64,000 nucleotides of DNA from Streptomyces sp. R302. GTDB lineage: Bacteria > Actinomycetota > Actinomycetes > Streptomycetales > Streptomycetaceae. The translations under genes were made by a program, and so were the position numbers. The notes beneath the pieces were generated by a model. It did no database searches and was not told the DNA's origin. It worked only from the letters and a program-made list of their open reading frames with translations. Positions 27,285 through 36,404 of this stretch are shown in pieces; position 1 is the first letter of the stretch; every line of letters starts with the position of its first letter. The DNA is taken from NCBI RefSeq assembly GCF_012927245.1, contig NZ_JABBGE010000012.1, forward strand, positions 171,282 through 235,281. Reading direction: 5' to 3'.

Positions 27285-29251
27285 TGCCCGGGCTGAGCGA
27301 CGCGACCCGCGGCCGCCTTCTCTTCGGCGGCGACTACAACCCGGAGCAGTGGCCCGAGGAGACCTGGCACGAGGACGTCCGGCTGATGAAGGCGGCCGGG
27401 GTCAACTCGGTCACCCTCGGGGTCTTCTCCTGGTCGGTGCTGGAACCGGAGCCGGGCGCACGGGAGTTCGGCCGACTGGACACGGTGATGGACCTGATGC
27501 ACGACAACGGCATCGGCGTCGTCCTCGCCACCCCGACCGCCTCGCCCCCGCCCTGGATGGGCCGACTGCACCCGGACACCCTGCCCGTCACCGAGGACGG
27601 CCGCACCGAGTGGTGGGGCGGCCGGCAGCACTTCTCGCACTCCAGCGCCACCTACCGGCGCTACGCCGCCGCCATCACCGAGGACCTCGCCGCCCGCTAC
27701 GCCGGCCACCCGGCGCTGACGATGTGGCACATCAACAACGAGTACTGCACCTTCGACCACGGCGACGAGGCCGCGGCGGCCTTCCGCCACTGGCTGCGCG
27801 AGAGGTACGGCACGCTCGACGCCCTCAACGAGGCCTGGGGCACGGCCTTCTGGAGCCAGGGGTACGACACCTGGGACGGCATCCTGCCGCCCCGCCTGGC
27901 CCACTACATGCGCAACCCCACCCAGGTCCTCGACTTCAGGCGCTTCACCTCGGACATGCTCCTGGAGTGCTACGTCGCCGAGCGGGACATCGTCCGCCGC
28001 CACACCCCGGACATCCCCGTCACCAGCAACTTCATGCCGCTGTGGATGGGGCAGGACGCCTGGCGCTGGGCCGAGGAGGAGGACGTGGTCTCCGTCGACA
28101 TCTACCCGGATCCGCGCGACCCGCTGGGCGCCCAGAGCGGCGCCCTCGTGCAGGACATGACCCGATCCCAGGCGCGCGGGCCGTGGATGCTCATGGAGCA
28201 GGCCGCCGGGCCCGTCAACTGGCGGGGCGTGAACCACCCGAAGCCCCGGGGCCTCAACCGGCTCTGGTCCCTGCAGGCCGTGGCCCGGGGCGCCGACGCC
28301 GTCTGCTACTTCCAGTGGCGGCAGTCCCGGCAGGGCGCGGAGAAGTTCCACTCCGGCATGGTCAGCCATGCCGGCGAGGAGGGCCGGACGTACCAGGAGG
28401 TCAAGCAGCTCGGCGCGGAGCTGGAGCGGATCGCCGCCGAGACGGCCGGCCGGACCGTCACCGCGGGCATCGCGATCCTCCACGACTGGCACGCCTGGTG
28501 GGCCGGCGCCCAGGACGGCCGCCTGTCCGGCCAGGTGGACTACCCGGACGTCCTGCGCGCCTGGCACCGAGCCCTCTGGGAGGCGCACCTCACCACCGAC
28601 TTCGCCCATCCCGAGCACGACCTGACGCCGTACTCCGTGGTCGTCGTGCCGCAGCTGTACGCCCTCACCGACGCGGCGATCGACAACCTCCTCGCCCATG
28701 TCCGCGGGGGCGGCACCCTCGTCTGCGGCTTCCAGACCGGCGTCGCCGACGAGGACGACCGGGTCCGCGCCGGTGGCATGGACCACCGGCTGCGCGAGCT
28801 GTTCGGCATCCGCACCCTGCACGAGTGGTGGCCGCTGGACGTGGGGGAGACCGTCACCTGCGAGGGCTTCAGGGCGTCCCTGTGGTCGGAGGAGCTGGAG
28901 GCCGACGGTTCCGCCGACGAGACCGTGCCGTACAAGGGCGGTGAACTCGACGGACTGCCCGCCGTCCTCCGCAAGGGCCGGGCCTGGTACGTCTCCACCC
29001 TCCCGGAGCCGCGGACGCTGCGCGACCTGCTGGCCCGCATCGCCTCCGCCGCGGGCGTCCGGCCGGTGCTCGACGGTCTCCCCGAGCAGGTCGAGGCCGT
29101 CCGCCGGGGCGAGGCGCTGTTCCTGCTCAACCACGGCCGCGAGCCGGTGACCGTCGAGGTGCCCGGCACGCACCACGATCTCCTCACGGGGACGTCCGTC
29201 ACCGACCGGGTCACCCTCGGCCGCCACGGCGTGGCGGTGCTCCGGCCATGA
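27284..29251 (+). CDS. GH42 beta-galactosidase
   Basis: A 655-aa enzyme without a signal peptide. The opening FGGDYNPEQWPEETW is diagnostic for GH42. The acid/base Glu153 lies in MWHINNEY and the nucleophile Glu305 in MLMEQAAG, followed by the trimerisation and C-terminal beta domains. It releases terminal beta-galactose, here probably from galactosylated xyloglucan oligosaccharides after import. The start overlaps the GH74 stop (TGATG), so the two are co-translated. Confidence 0.94.
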   Translation: MPGLSDATRGRLLFGGDYNPEQWPEETWHEDVRLMKAAGVNSVTLGVFSWSVLEPEPGAREFGRLDTVMDLMHDNGIGVVLATPTASPPPWMGRLHPDTLPVTEDGRTEWWGGRQHFSHSSATYRRYAAAITEDLAARYAGHPALTMWHINNEYCTFDHGDEAAAAFRHWLRERYGTLDALNEAWGTAFWSQGYDTWDGILPPRLAHYMRNPTQVLDFRRFTSDMLLECYVAERDIVRRHTPDIPVTSNFMPLWMGQDAWRWAEEEDVVSVDIYPDPRDPLGAQSGALVQDMTRSQARGPWMLMEQAAGPVNWRGVNHPKPRGLNRLWSLQAVARGADAVCYFQWRQSRQGAEKFHSGMVSHAGEEGRTYQEVKQLGAELERIAAETAGRTVTAGIAILHDWHAWWAGAQDGRLSGQVDYPDVLRAWHRALWEAHLTTDFAHPEHDLTPYSVVVVPQLYALTDAAIDNLLAHVRGGGTLVCGFQTGVADEDDRVRAGGMDHRLRELFGIRTLHEWWPLDVGETVTCEGFRASLWSEELEADGSADETVPYKGGELDGLPAVLRKGRAWYVSTLPEPRTLRDLLARIASAAGVRPVLDGLPEQVEAVRRGEALFLLNHGREPVTVEVPGTHHDLLTGTSVTDRVTLGRHGVAVLRP

Positions 29252-29342
29252 CTCCTGCGGACGGACCCGTACACGGCACCGTCCGCACCAGCTCCCCCCA
29301 CCGGATTCCCCACCACATCCCCCCACCCATGGAAGGGACACC

Positions 29343-30059
29343 ATGGTCAGAAGCACGATGCGAAAGATCACCATGGCGGTGCTGGCGCCGGCGACGGCTC
29401 TCGGTGCCACCGTCGCCCTGGCCTCCGCCCCCGCTTCGGCAGCCGTCTGGAGCTCCTGCGACCGATGGGGCAACACCGGCCTGGACGGCTACAGGCTCTA
29501 CAACAACATCTGGGGGTCCGGCGCCGGCAGCCAGTGCGTCTGGGCCAACTCCGGGACCAGCTGGGGCGTCTGGGCCGACCATCCCGACACCGGCGGCATC
29601 AAGTCGTACCCCAACGCGACGAAGACGATCAACAAGACGATCGACTCGCTCGCCAGGCTCACCAGCACCTACAACGTCAGCGTCCCGTCGTCCGGCGCGT
29701 ACAACACGTCGTACGACATCTGGGACACCGACCACCAGTACGAGATCATGCTCTGGGTCAACGACAACGGACCCGTGGGACCGATCGGCGGCTACCAGGG
29801 CAACGTCACCCTCGGCGGCCACAACTGGAACGTCTACAAGGGCACCAACGGGGCGAACCAGGTGTTCTCGTTCCTGCGGACGTCCGACTCCCGCTCCGGC
29901 ACCGTGGAGATCAAGCCGGTCCTCGACTGGATCGCCCACACCAAGGGCTGGATGCCCGGCAGCGAGACCATCGGCGACGTGCAGTTCGGCTATGAGATCA
30001 CCTCGTCGTCCGGCGGACTCGACTTCCGCACCGACCACCTGACCATCAGCGGCGGCTGA
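29343..30059 (+). CDS. Secreted GH12 endoglucanase / xyloglucanase
   Basis: 238 aa: a signal peptide (cut after ASA) and a single GH12 jelly-roll domain. The nucleophile Glu is in YEIMLWVND and the acid/base Glu in FGYEITSSSGG. GH12 includes cellulases and strict xyloglucanases; the operon context favours xyloglucan. ATG 29343 has GGAAGGGA upstream. Last gene of the operon that starts at 21292. Confidence 0.93.
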   Translation: MVRSTMRKITMAVLAPATALGATVALASAPASAAVWSSCDRWGNTGLDGYRLYNNIWGSGAGSQCVWANSGTSWGVWADHPDTGGIKSYPNATKTINKTIDSLARLTSTYNVSVPSSGAYNTSYDIWDTDHQYEIMLWVNDNGPVGPIGGYQGNVTLGGHNWNVYKGTNGANQVFSFLRTSDSRSGTVEIKPVLDWIAHTKGWMPGSETIGDVQFGYEITSSSGGLDFRTDHLTISGG

Positions 30060-30071
30060 TCCGGCACCGGG

Positions 30072-30116
30072 GCCGAGGCCGGTCCCGCCTTCTCGTCAGG
30101 CGGGGTCGACCTCGGC
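30072..30116. terminator. Imperfect hairpin between convergent GH12 and sulfotransferase genes
   Basis: 18-nt arms (30072-30089 and 30099-30116) pair with three mismatched or wobble positions around a 9-nt loop. The right arm lies inside the end of the sulfotransferase coding region. Confidence 0.6.
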
Positions 30117-31292
30117 CCGCAGTGCGTCGTACTCCGCGAACGCGGACTCGACATCGGAGCGGCTCAGGCCGTAGCGGCTCAGGTCGTAGGTGTGCTTGCG
30201 GGCGCCCTTGGGGCGGGCGACGGCGGCGGGGAGCCGGGCCGCGTCCGCCTCCGTCCAGGGGGCGCCGACAGCCGCGTAGAGCTTGGGGGCACCGGTGGCG
30301 GGGTCGGACCCGAGCCAGGAGTACGGGGCGTCCACCAACTGCTCCGGCGGGATGTCGGCCCGGGCCGCGAGGCCGCGTGCCATGGCGCGGCTCAGCAGGC
30401 CGAGCCAGGTGGCGCCGATGTCCTCCAGGTCGAGCGGGCGGGTGCTGATGGCCATGCCGTGCTCGACCAGGGAGCAGTAGGAGGCCAGGGCGGTGACCGG
30501 ATCGCGGTGGCACCACACGATCACGGCGTCGGGGAAGACCGTGCGCAGTGCGTCCAGGTTCTCCAGGTGCATGGGGGACTTCAGCATCCAGCGCCGCCGC
30601 GGGCGGCCGTACTGCAGCACCTGGTAGACCTGCTTGAGATACCGGTAGTCGGGGACGAAGTCCCGCTCGCAGTGCCAGTTCCGGTACTCGGGGAGACGGG
30701 CCTGGGCGAACGGCATCAGGGCGTGCGGGAGGGCGAACGTGCATTCCTCGGGCCCCTCGGCGGCCATCGCGTGGATGTCGCGGAAGCGCGGTGCGAACAG
30801 GTCGGCGCCCTGGACCAGCCGACGCCCGGCGGTGACCGCCTTCCGCCGCTGCCGGGGCGGCAGGTCCAGGTCGGGCGTGAGCAGTTCCCAGAGCCGGGGA
30901 CAGCGGTGCTCGTCCGAGATCGACAGCACGGAGTGCGTGACCGTGGTCGCCGTGCGCGGCAGTCCGACGACGAACACCGGCTTCTCGATCGGCTCCCGCT
31001 CGATCTCCGGATGCTCGGCGATCAGCCGCCGGACGCGGGCCCGGTTGGTGAGGTGCCGGCGCACATGCGTCTGCGCCGACTGCCAGCCGACCGGGGTGAG
31101 CCCGTCGGCCTTCGCCCACCAGCCGAGGAGTGACCGGAAGTCGTCGACGAACTGGCGGTCACCCGGCGCCTGCCCGGCGGCGGCGGCGATGCCGTCGAAG
31201 ACCCGGTCGGGGTCGCGTCGGGAGCCGAAGGCCGGGCGCACCAGGAGATCGGCGAGGGTGAGGGCGAGCGGAGACGAGGACATCCAGCCCAT
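30096..31292 (-). CDS. Sulfotransferase family protein
   Basis: A 398-aa cytoplasmic protein of the sulfotransferase_3 type. It has the PAPS 5'-phosphosulfate loop VVGLPRTATT, a WMLKSPMHLENL segment, and the 3'-phosphate motif region VIVWCHRDPVTALASYCSLV. It would move sulfate from PAPS to a hydroxyl acceptor that cannot be predicted. ATG 31292 is chosen for AGAAAGG at suitable spacing. It lies between the xyloglucan transport operon and its repressor on the opposite strand, with no operator of its own, so its link to the sugar pathway is uncertain. Confidence 0.85.
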   Translation of the reverse strand: MGWMSSSPLALTLADLLVRPAFGSRRDPDRVFDGIAAAAGQAPGDRQFVDDFRSLLGWWAKADGLTPVGWQSAQTHVRRHLTNRARVRRLIAEHPEIEREPIEKPVFVVGLPRTATTVTHSVLSISDEHRCPRLWELLTPDLDLPPRQRRKAVTAGRRLVQGADLFAPRFRDIHAMAAEGPEECTFALPHALMPFAQARLPEYRNWHCERDFVPDYRYLKQVYQVLQYGRPRRRWMLKSPMHLENLDALRTVFPDAVIVWCHRDPVTALASYCSLVEHGMAISTRPLDLEDIGATWLGLLSRAMARGLAARADIPPEQLVDAPYSWLGSDPATGAPKLYAAVGAPWTEADAARLPAAVARPKGARKHTYDLSRYGLSRSDVESAFAEYDALRAEVDPA

Positions 31293-31369
31293 CCATCCTT
31301 TCTGACTCGCCTGCGGCGAAGGGAGGTCGACCTGACACATGCGGAAGGCGGAGCGGCGGCCGGAAGCCG

Positions 31370-32374
31370 TCAGGGCGCCGACCCGGTACTCGCCCGCACC
31401 GTCAACTCCGGTGCGATCAGCGAGACTTCATCGGTGTCGCGACCGTCGATCTTGGCGACCAGGCGCTCCACGGCCTGCCGGCCCATCTCCTGCGCGGGGA
31501 TGGAGACCGACGTCAGTCGCACCGAGGCCTGGACGGCCACCTGTTCGGGGCAGATCGCGACCACCGACACGTCCTCGGGGACGGCGCGGCCCTGCCGGCG
31601 CAGCAGGGCGAGCAGGGGTTCCACCGCTTGCTCGTTCTGCACGACGAACCCGGAGGTGCCCGGGCGCTCATCGAGGATGCGGGTGACGATGGCGGCGATC
31701 GCGTCGTAGCCGCCGCCGCAGGGCCGGTGCAACACCCTGATGCCCAACTCCCGTGCGCGGGAACGGAGTCCGTCGAGGGTGCGCTCGGCGAAGCCGGTGT
31801 GCCGTTCGTAGACGGCGGGGGCCTCGCCGATGACGGCGATGTCACGATGGCCGAGCATCGCCAGATGCTCGACGCACATCGCGCCGGTCGCCCTGAAGTC
31901 GAGGTCGACGCAGGTCAGTCCTGAGGTGTCGGCGGGCAGTCCGATCAGTACGGAAGGCTGGTCGACGCCGCGCAGCAACGGCAGCCGCTCGTCGTCGAGT
32001 TCGACATCCATGAGGATCATCGCGTCGGCGAGCCCACTGCCGGTGACGCGGCGGACGGCTTCGGGGCCCTCCTCGCCGGTCAGCAGCAGTACGTCGTACC
32101 CGTGCGCCCGGGCCGTCGTGGCGACCGCGATGGCGATCTCCATCATCACCGGCACGTACATGTCGGTGCGGAGGGGAACCATCAGCGCGATGATGTTCGA
32201 CCTGCTGCTGGCCAGGGCCCGCGCGCCCGCGTTCGGGTGGTATCCCAGCTCGCGGATGCTCTGCTCGACCTGCAGCCGGGTGGCCGCGGAGATGGGCCGC
32301 TTGCCGCTGAGGACATAGCTCACCGTGCTCGCCGACACTCCGGCGTGCTGGGCGACCTCGGCGAGGGTTACCAT
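31370..32374 (-). CDS. LacI-family transcriptional repressor (candidate xyloglucan regulator)
   Basis: A 334-aa protein. The N-terminal helix-turn-helix (residues 3-24, TLAEVAQHAGVSASTVSYVL) and hinge helix (TRLQV-ALA region) are followed by a full periplasmic-binding-protein-like effector domain. LacI proteins bind even palindromes with a central CG, exactly the form of GAAGCGCTTC. Two such sites lie 20 bp and 108 bp upstream of its own start, implying autoregulation. The other nine lie in front of sugar genes on both sides. The inducer is probably a xyloglucan-derived sugar (inference). The start ATG follows GGGAGAG. Confidence 0.93.
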   Translation of the reverse strand: MVTLAEVAQHAGVSASTVSYVLSGKRPISAATRLQVEQSIRELGYHPNAGARALASSRSNIIALMVPLRTDMYVPVMMEIAIAVATTARAHGYDVLLLTGEEGPEAVRRVTGSGLADAMILMDVELDDERLPLLRGVDQPSVLIGLPADTSGLTCVDLDFRATGAMCVEHLAMLGHRDIAVIGEAPAVYERHTGFAERTLDGLRSRARELGIRVLHRPCGGGYDAIAAIVTRILDERPGTSGFVVQNEQAVEPLLALLRRQGRAVPEDVSVVAICPEQVAVQASVRLTSVSIPAQEMGRQAVERLVAKIDGRDTDEVSLIAPELTVRASTGSAP

Positions 32375-32393
32375 CCAGCTCTCCCAGCCTTAT

Positions 32394-32403
32394 GAAGCGC
32401 TTC
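32394..32403. promoter_or_regulatory. LacI operator, proximal to the repressor gene
   Basis: Exact GAAGCGCTTC immediately upstream of the ribosome site of the lacI-type gene. Binding here would block transcription of the repressor gene. Confidence 0.78.
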
Positions 32404-32481
32404 GATCAGGTGAGCGTATCGCTCCTGCGTGACATGTGCGTCGACCTTATCCCCGGCGCAGTGCGTTGTCCATCCTTCATT

Positions 32482-32491
32482 GAAGCGCTTC
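32482..32491. promoter_or_regulatory. LacI operator, distal to the repressor gene
   Basis: Exact GAAGCGCTTC, 88 bp from the proximal copy, in the gap after the GH43 stop. Confidence 0.75.
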
Positions 32492-32522
32492 GATGCGAGG
32501 TGTGCGGCTCCGGGTCGGCCGT

Positions 32523-34037
32523 TCAGCCACCGAGGGGCTCGTAGTCGAACCAGTCGAAGCGGACGGTGCCTTCCGCGGCGTACATTCCGACGACCCGGCC
32601 CGTGAAGCCGCCGGCGACCTCGGTCGACAGGTAGCGGCCGTCGAGGGTCGCGAGCTCCGTGAACGTGCCGTCGGGTCGCTCGACGCCGAGGGAGACGACG
32701 TCGGGTCCTGTGCACGGTCCGTACGGAGTCGGCGGTTCCGTGATGGTGACGGAGAGGATCACCGGCCCGGCGGGCACGGACCGCGCGGCCACGACCGTGC
32801 GCAGGGAGCCGACGCGCGCGATGGCCCGGACCTCCGTGCCGGACACCTCGATCGCGTAGTGGTGCCGCTCGTCGAGCCGGACGGCGAGGCCGCCGCGCCC
32901 CTCGGAGGGATCGACCAGGGTGCGCGCCCGGCACGCCGGGTGCTGCTGGCGCCGGCCGGTGAACACCACGTCGGGCTCGTCCAGGGAGCCTCCCCGCGCG
33001 CGGAGGGTCAGCCAGCCGGGACGCTCCTCGGTGGTGCAGTGTGCGGCCGGTCGGTCGCGCAGGGAGATCCAGGCCGGTCGCAGTGCGGCGAGGTCGAAGT
33101 CGTCCCGCCGCTCCTCGACGGGGCCGGGGGAGAGCGGCCACGGGAGCTCGGGCAGGTCCAGGGCCACCTCGCCGACGACCGGCCAGTCGTCCACCCAGGT
33201 CACGGGGGCCAGGAAGGTCTCCCGGCCGAGCACGTGCCAGCCCGGCGTGCCGCCGCCGGGCCGGACACCGAGCAGCACCATCCACCAGGAGCCGTCGGGG
33301 CCTTGGACCAGGTCGGCGTGCCCGGTGTTCTGGACGGGGTGGTCGGTTCCGCGGTGGGTGAGGATCGGGTTGGCCGGGCACGGCTCGAACGGGCCGACGG
33401 GCGAAGGGCCGCGGGCGATCGAGACACCGTGGCCGCGCTCGGTGCCGCCCTCGGCGATGAGGAGGTACCAGTGGTCGCCGATCCGGTAGAGGTGCGGCGC
33501 CTCCGGGGCCTTGGCGCCGGGCCCGCCCGACCAGAGGCGGTGCGGGGTTCCGTACGTCTGCCCGGTGGACGGGTCGAGACGGACCTGCGAGACCCCGGCC
33601 ACCGTGCACCAGCAGGTGCCGTCCTCCTCCCACGCCAGGTCGGGATCGATGCCGGGGACGCCCGGCGCCCAGATGGGGTCCGACCACGGTCCGGCGGGGT
33701 CGGTGGCCGTGACGATCAGGTTGCCGCCGCCCTCGCTGCAGTTGGTGACGATCAACCAGAAGCGGCCGTCGTGGTGGCGCAGGGTGGGGGCGTAGATCCC
33801 GCCGGAGGACGGCATGGAGGCGGGCAGACGCAGTTGGTCCGGCCGGTCCAGGGCGTTGCCGATCTGCGTCCAGTGGACCAGGTCGCGGCTGTGGAAGAGG
33901 GGGACGCCGGGGAAGTACTCGAAGCTGGAGCAGGCCAGGTAGTAGTCGTCGCCGACGCGGCAGACGCTGGGGTCGGGGTGGAAGCCGGGGATCACGGGGT
34001 TGGTCAAGCGTTGGTCCGGTCGGCGCAGTGGTGGCAC
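32523..34037 (-). CDS. GH43 beta-xylosidase / alpha-L-arabinofuranosidase
   Basis: A 504-aa protein without a signal peptide. The five-bladed GH43 propeller shows the catalytic triad: Asp in NPVIPGFHPDPS, Asp in VPGIDPDLAWEE and Glu in APEAPHLYRIGDHW. A C-terminal beta-sandwich of the XynB type follows (ending VRFDWFDYEPLGG). It would remove xylose or arabinofuranose from oligosaccharides in the cytoplasm. The start is GTG 34037 with AGAGGACC upstream. It follows the GH36 gene by 63 bp and shares its operator-controlled promoter. Confidence 0.9.
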   Translation of the reverse strand: MPPLRRPDQRLTNPVIPGFHPDPSVCRVGDDYYLACSSFEYFPGVPLFHSRDLVHWTQIGNALDRPDQLRLPASMPSSGGIYAPTLRHHDGRFWLIVTNCSEGGGNLIVTATDPAGPWSDPIWAPGVPGIDPDLAWEEDGTCWCTVAGVSQVRLDPSTGQTYGTPHRLWSGGPGAKAPEAPHLYRIGDHWYLLIAEGGTERGHGVSIARGPSPVGPFEPCPANPILTHRGTDHPVQNTGHADLVQGPDGSWWMVLLGVRPGGGTPGWHVLGRETFLAPVTWVDDWPVVGEVALDLPELPWPLSPGPVEERRDDFDLAALRPAWISLRDRPAAHCTTEERPGWLTLRARGGSLDEPDVVFTGRRQQHPACRARTLVDPSEGRGGLAVRLDERHHYAIEVSGTEVRAIARVGSLRTVVAARSVPAGPVILSVTITEPPTPYGPCTGPDVVSLGVERPDGTFTELATLDGRYLSTEVAGGFTGRVVGMYAAEGTVRFDWFDYEPLGG

Positions 34038-34100
34038 CCGAGAGGTCCTCTCGTCGGTTCGTGAGGGAGTCGTGGCGTGGTGGTGGGGGAGGGGGGTGGT

Positions 34101-36236
34101 TCAGGGAGCGCCGGGGGCCGTGGGGGTGATGCGGAGCAGGACGGCGGACGGCGCGGTGGGCAGGGTCAGACTCAGCTCGGCCGTGCCGGGCAGCCAGGTG
34201 GATTCGGCCCGGCTGGCGGAGGGATAGAGCAGGTCGATACGGGCGGCCGCATCCCGCAGGTGGGGCAGGCGGAGCGTCGCCACGGCATCGGTTCCCGGGC
34301 GGCGCCAGGCCGTGAGGTACGTGGTGGCGGGCGTGCGCAGGGCCAGGGCGATCCAGGGGTCGTCCCAGGCGGGGAGGCCCAGTGGCCAGGACGGCACGGC
34401 GTGCGGCAGGTCGGCGCGGATGGCCTTGTACACCGCTACCGCCTCGTGGACCAGGGCGCGGGCCTCCGGCCCGAGTTCGGGAACGCGGCCGGAGAGATGG
34501 ATCCGGCCGAGCAGCGCGTTGGTCATGGTGAAGGCCACCTCGTCGAGGGAGTCCTCCGGCCGGGGGTACGCCCAGACGGCACCCTGTTCGGGGGTGACGG
34601 CGGTGGGCGCGGAGGCCGCGATGGGCGCGTAGAGGTGGAGGTTCTGCTGGTCGCTGGTGGACTGCAGCTGCAGCCGGGAGAGCATGGCGTCGTCCCAGCG
34701 CATGCCGCCGGAGGCGCAGTTCTCCACCACCAGGTGCGGGTGCCGGTCGAGGACGCCGTCGAGCCAGTCGAGGTGCGCCCGGTTGTGGCCGAGCAGGCCG
34801 TCGCCCGGGGTCTCGCCGGGGCGGGCGCTGGTGCCGGAGCCGGGGTCGATGTTGTGGTCGAGCTTGAGGTAGCCGACGCCCCACTCGCCGACCAGGCGGT
34901 CCACGACCCGGTCCAGGTGGGCCCGGGCGGCCGGGTGGCGCAGGTCCAGGTGGTGCCGGCCGGTCTCCGTGACGCGGACGCCGTCGCGGCGGAAGAACGC
35001 CTCGTCGGGCAGGGACGTGGCCATGGGACTGTGGACGCCGATGACTTCCGGTTCCAGCCACAGGCCGGGAACCATGCCGCGTCGGCGGATGTGGTCCAGT
35101 ACCTCGTGGATCCCCTTCTCGCCGGGGAAGCGGGAGGCGGCGGGTTCCCAGGCGCCGACGCTGGTCCACCAGCCGCCGTCACCGTCGTCGTACCAGCCCG
35201 CGTCGATGACGAAGTGCTCGGCGCCGGCCTCGGCCGCCGCGTCGATCAGCGGCAGCAGCTTGTCGGTGGTGGGGTCGCCCATCAGGCAGTTCATGTAGTC
35301 GTTGAAGATGACGGGCAGGCGCTGGTGGTCGGCGTGAGGGCGGCGCCGGGCGCGGCGGTAGCGGGTCAGCGCGGCGAACGCGGAGTCGGGGCCGCCGTCG
35401 GCGCCGAAGGCCAGCGCGGCGGGTACGGTACGGAAGACGGCTCCGGGCTCCAGGGCGTGCCGCCAGCCGTGGTGGGTGTCGGTGGGCCCGAACAGGGCGG
35501 CGTAGGCGGCTCCGTCGTGCTCTTGGCACTCCCAGCGCCAGCCCCCGCCGTTGTGCTCGATCTGCCACACCCAACTGCGGCCGGTGCGCCGGTCCGTCAG
35601 GCCTCCCATGGGGAGGTGTCCGCAACCGGACCAGGTGCCCTGTCCGTTCAGGGCGAAGCCCGCCTTGCCGTGCCCGTAGGTCACGTGTCCGCTGACGCCG
35701 GGTGTGGTCCGGCGCATCGGCTGTCGCTGCCAGCGGCACTCGGCGAGCCAGTCGTTGTCCGCCCACAGCAGGTCGGCGGCGTCGGCGGCCGCCGGGTCCG
35801 ATGGGGTGAGGCAGCCCACCGCGAGCGAGCTGACCGACTCCAGGTGCAGGGTGGTCCGTCCTTCGTTGCGCAGGATCACTTCACCGCGGAGCACGGGGAT
35901 GCCGTCCGGTGACCGGTAGGTCACCTCCGCGACCAGACCGGTCTCCGGGTCGTGGAGATGGACGGTCAGCGTGTGCCAGTCGCCGTCGCGGGCCGCGCGG
36001 TGGGACCGGTGACGCAGCCGCCGGCCGAGAGCGGTCCCGATCAGGCGGCTGCCCGACCAGTCGCGGCCGTGGCCCGCGGCCGTCACCTCCACCAGGGGGA
36101 GGGCCGCACCGGGGACTCGTCGTGCCTCGCCGGGCAGCCCGAGGTACGTGAGGCGCGGGCCGCCGTCGTCATCGAGGGCGAAATCGAGGAGAAGGGCCTC
36201 GTGCCCCCAGTGGAAGGTCCCCTGTTCCTCGGTCAT
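34101..36236 (-). CDS. GH36 alpha-galactosidase
   Basis: A 711-aa cytoplasmic enzyme. An N-terminal beta-supersandwich is followed by a barrel with VIFNDYMN, the nucleophile Asp in GYLKLDHNID, the ENCASGGMRWD signature and an acid/base Asp in STSDQQN. GH36 removes alpha-galactose from oligosaccharides; in a xyloglucan setting this is unexpected because xyloglucan galactose is beta-linked. First gene of the GH36-GH43 operon; the operator at 36275 lies 39 bp upstream. Confidence 0.92.
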   Translation of the reverse strand: MTEEQGTFHWGHEALLLDFALDDDGGPRLTYLGLPGEARRVPGAALPLVEVTAAGHGRDWSGSRLIGTALGRRLRHRSHRAARDGDWHTLTVHLHDPETGLVAEVTYRSPDGIPVLRGEVILRNEGRTTLHLESVSSLAVGCLTPSDPAAADAADLLWADNDWLAECRWQRQPMRRTTPGVSGHVTYGHGKAGFALNGQGTWSGCGHLPMGGLTDRRTGRSWVWQIEHNGGGWRWECQEHDGAAYAALFGPTDTHHGWRHALEPGAVFRTVPAALAFGADGGPDSAFAALTRYRRARRRPHADHQRLPVIFNDYMNCLMGDPTTDKLLPLIDAAAEAGAEHFVIDAGWYDDGDGGWWTSVGAWEPAASRFPGEKGIHEVLDHIRRRGMVPGLWLEPEVIGVHSPMATSLPDEAFFRRDGVRVTETGRHHLDLRHPAARAHLDRVVDRLVGEWGVGYLKLDHNIDPGSGTSARPGETPGDGLLGHNRAHLDWLDGVLDRHPHLVVENCASGGMRWDDAMLSRLQLQSTSDQQNLHLYAPIAASAPTAVTPEQGAVWAYPRPEDSLDEVAFTMTNALLGRIHLSGRVPELGPEARALVHEAVAVYKAIRADLPHAVPSWPLGLPAWDDPWIALALRTPATTYLTAWRRPGTDAVATLRLPHLRDAAARIDLLYPSASRAESTWLPGTAELSLTLPTAPSAVLLRITPTAPGAP

Positions 36237-36274
36237 GGCGGCCCTTTCGAGGTCGGTGCCGGACGGCGACTGTC

Positions 36275-36326
36275 GAAGCGCTTCACCCCCAGGCGTAAGC
36301 TAACGGACAGCTTTCCTGGCAGACAA
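36275..36326 (-). promoter_or_regulatory. Promoter and inner operator of the GH36-GH43 operon
   Basis: On the minus strand -35 TTGTCT (36321-36326) and -10 TTAGCT (36298-36303) are 17 bp apart, with GAAGCGCTTC (36275-36284) just downstream of the start-site region. Confidence 0.72.
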
Positions 36327-36364
36327 GGGTTCTTCCCGCGGAAACCGTCCTCATGACGGGTGGA

Positions 36365-36374
36365 GAAGCGCTTC
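36365..36374. promoter_or_regulatory. Outer LacI operator of the GH36-GH43 operon
   Basis: Exact GAAGCGCTTC, 90 bp upstream of the inner copy and just after the 3' end of the AraC-type gene. Confidence 0.72.
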
Positions 36375-36404
36375 GACGCAGTCCCGGGGGAGTCGCCGGG
36401 TGAG

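Noticed and set aside
32368..35169. Minus-strand frame (933 codons) spanning GH43 and part of GH36
   Set aside because: It is out of frame with both recognised enzymes and is Pro/Arg-rich shadow sequence.
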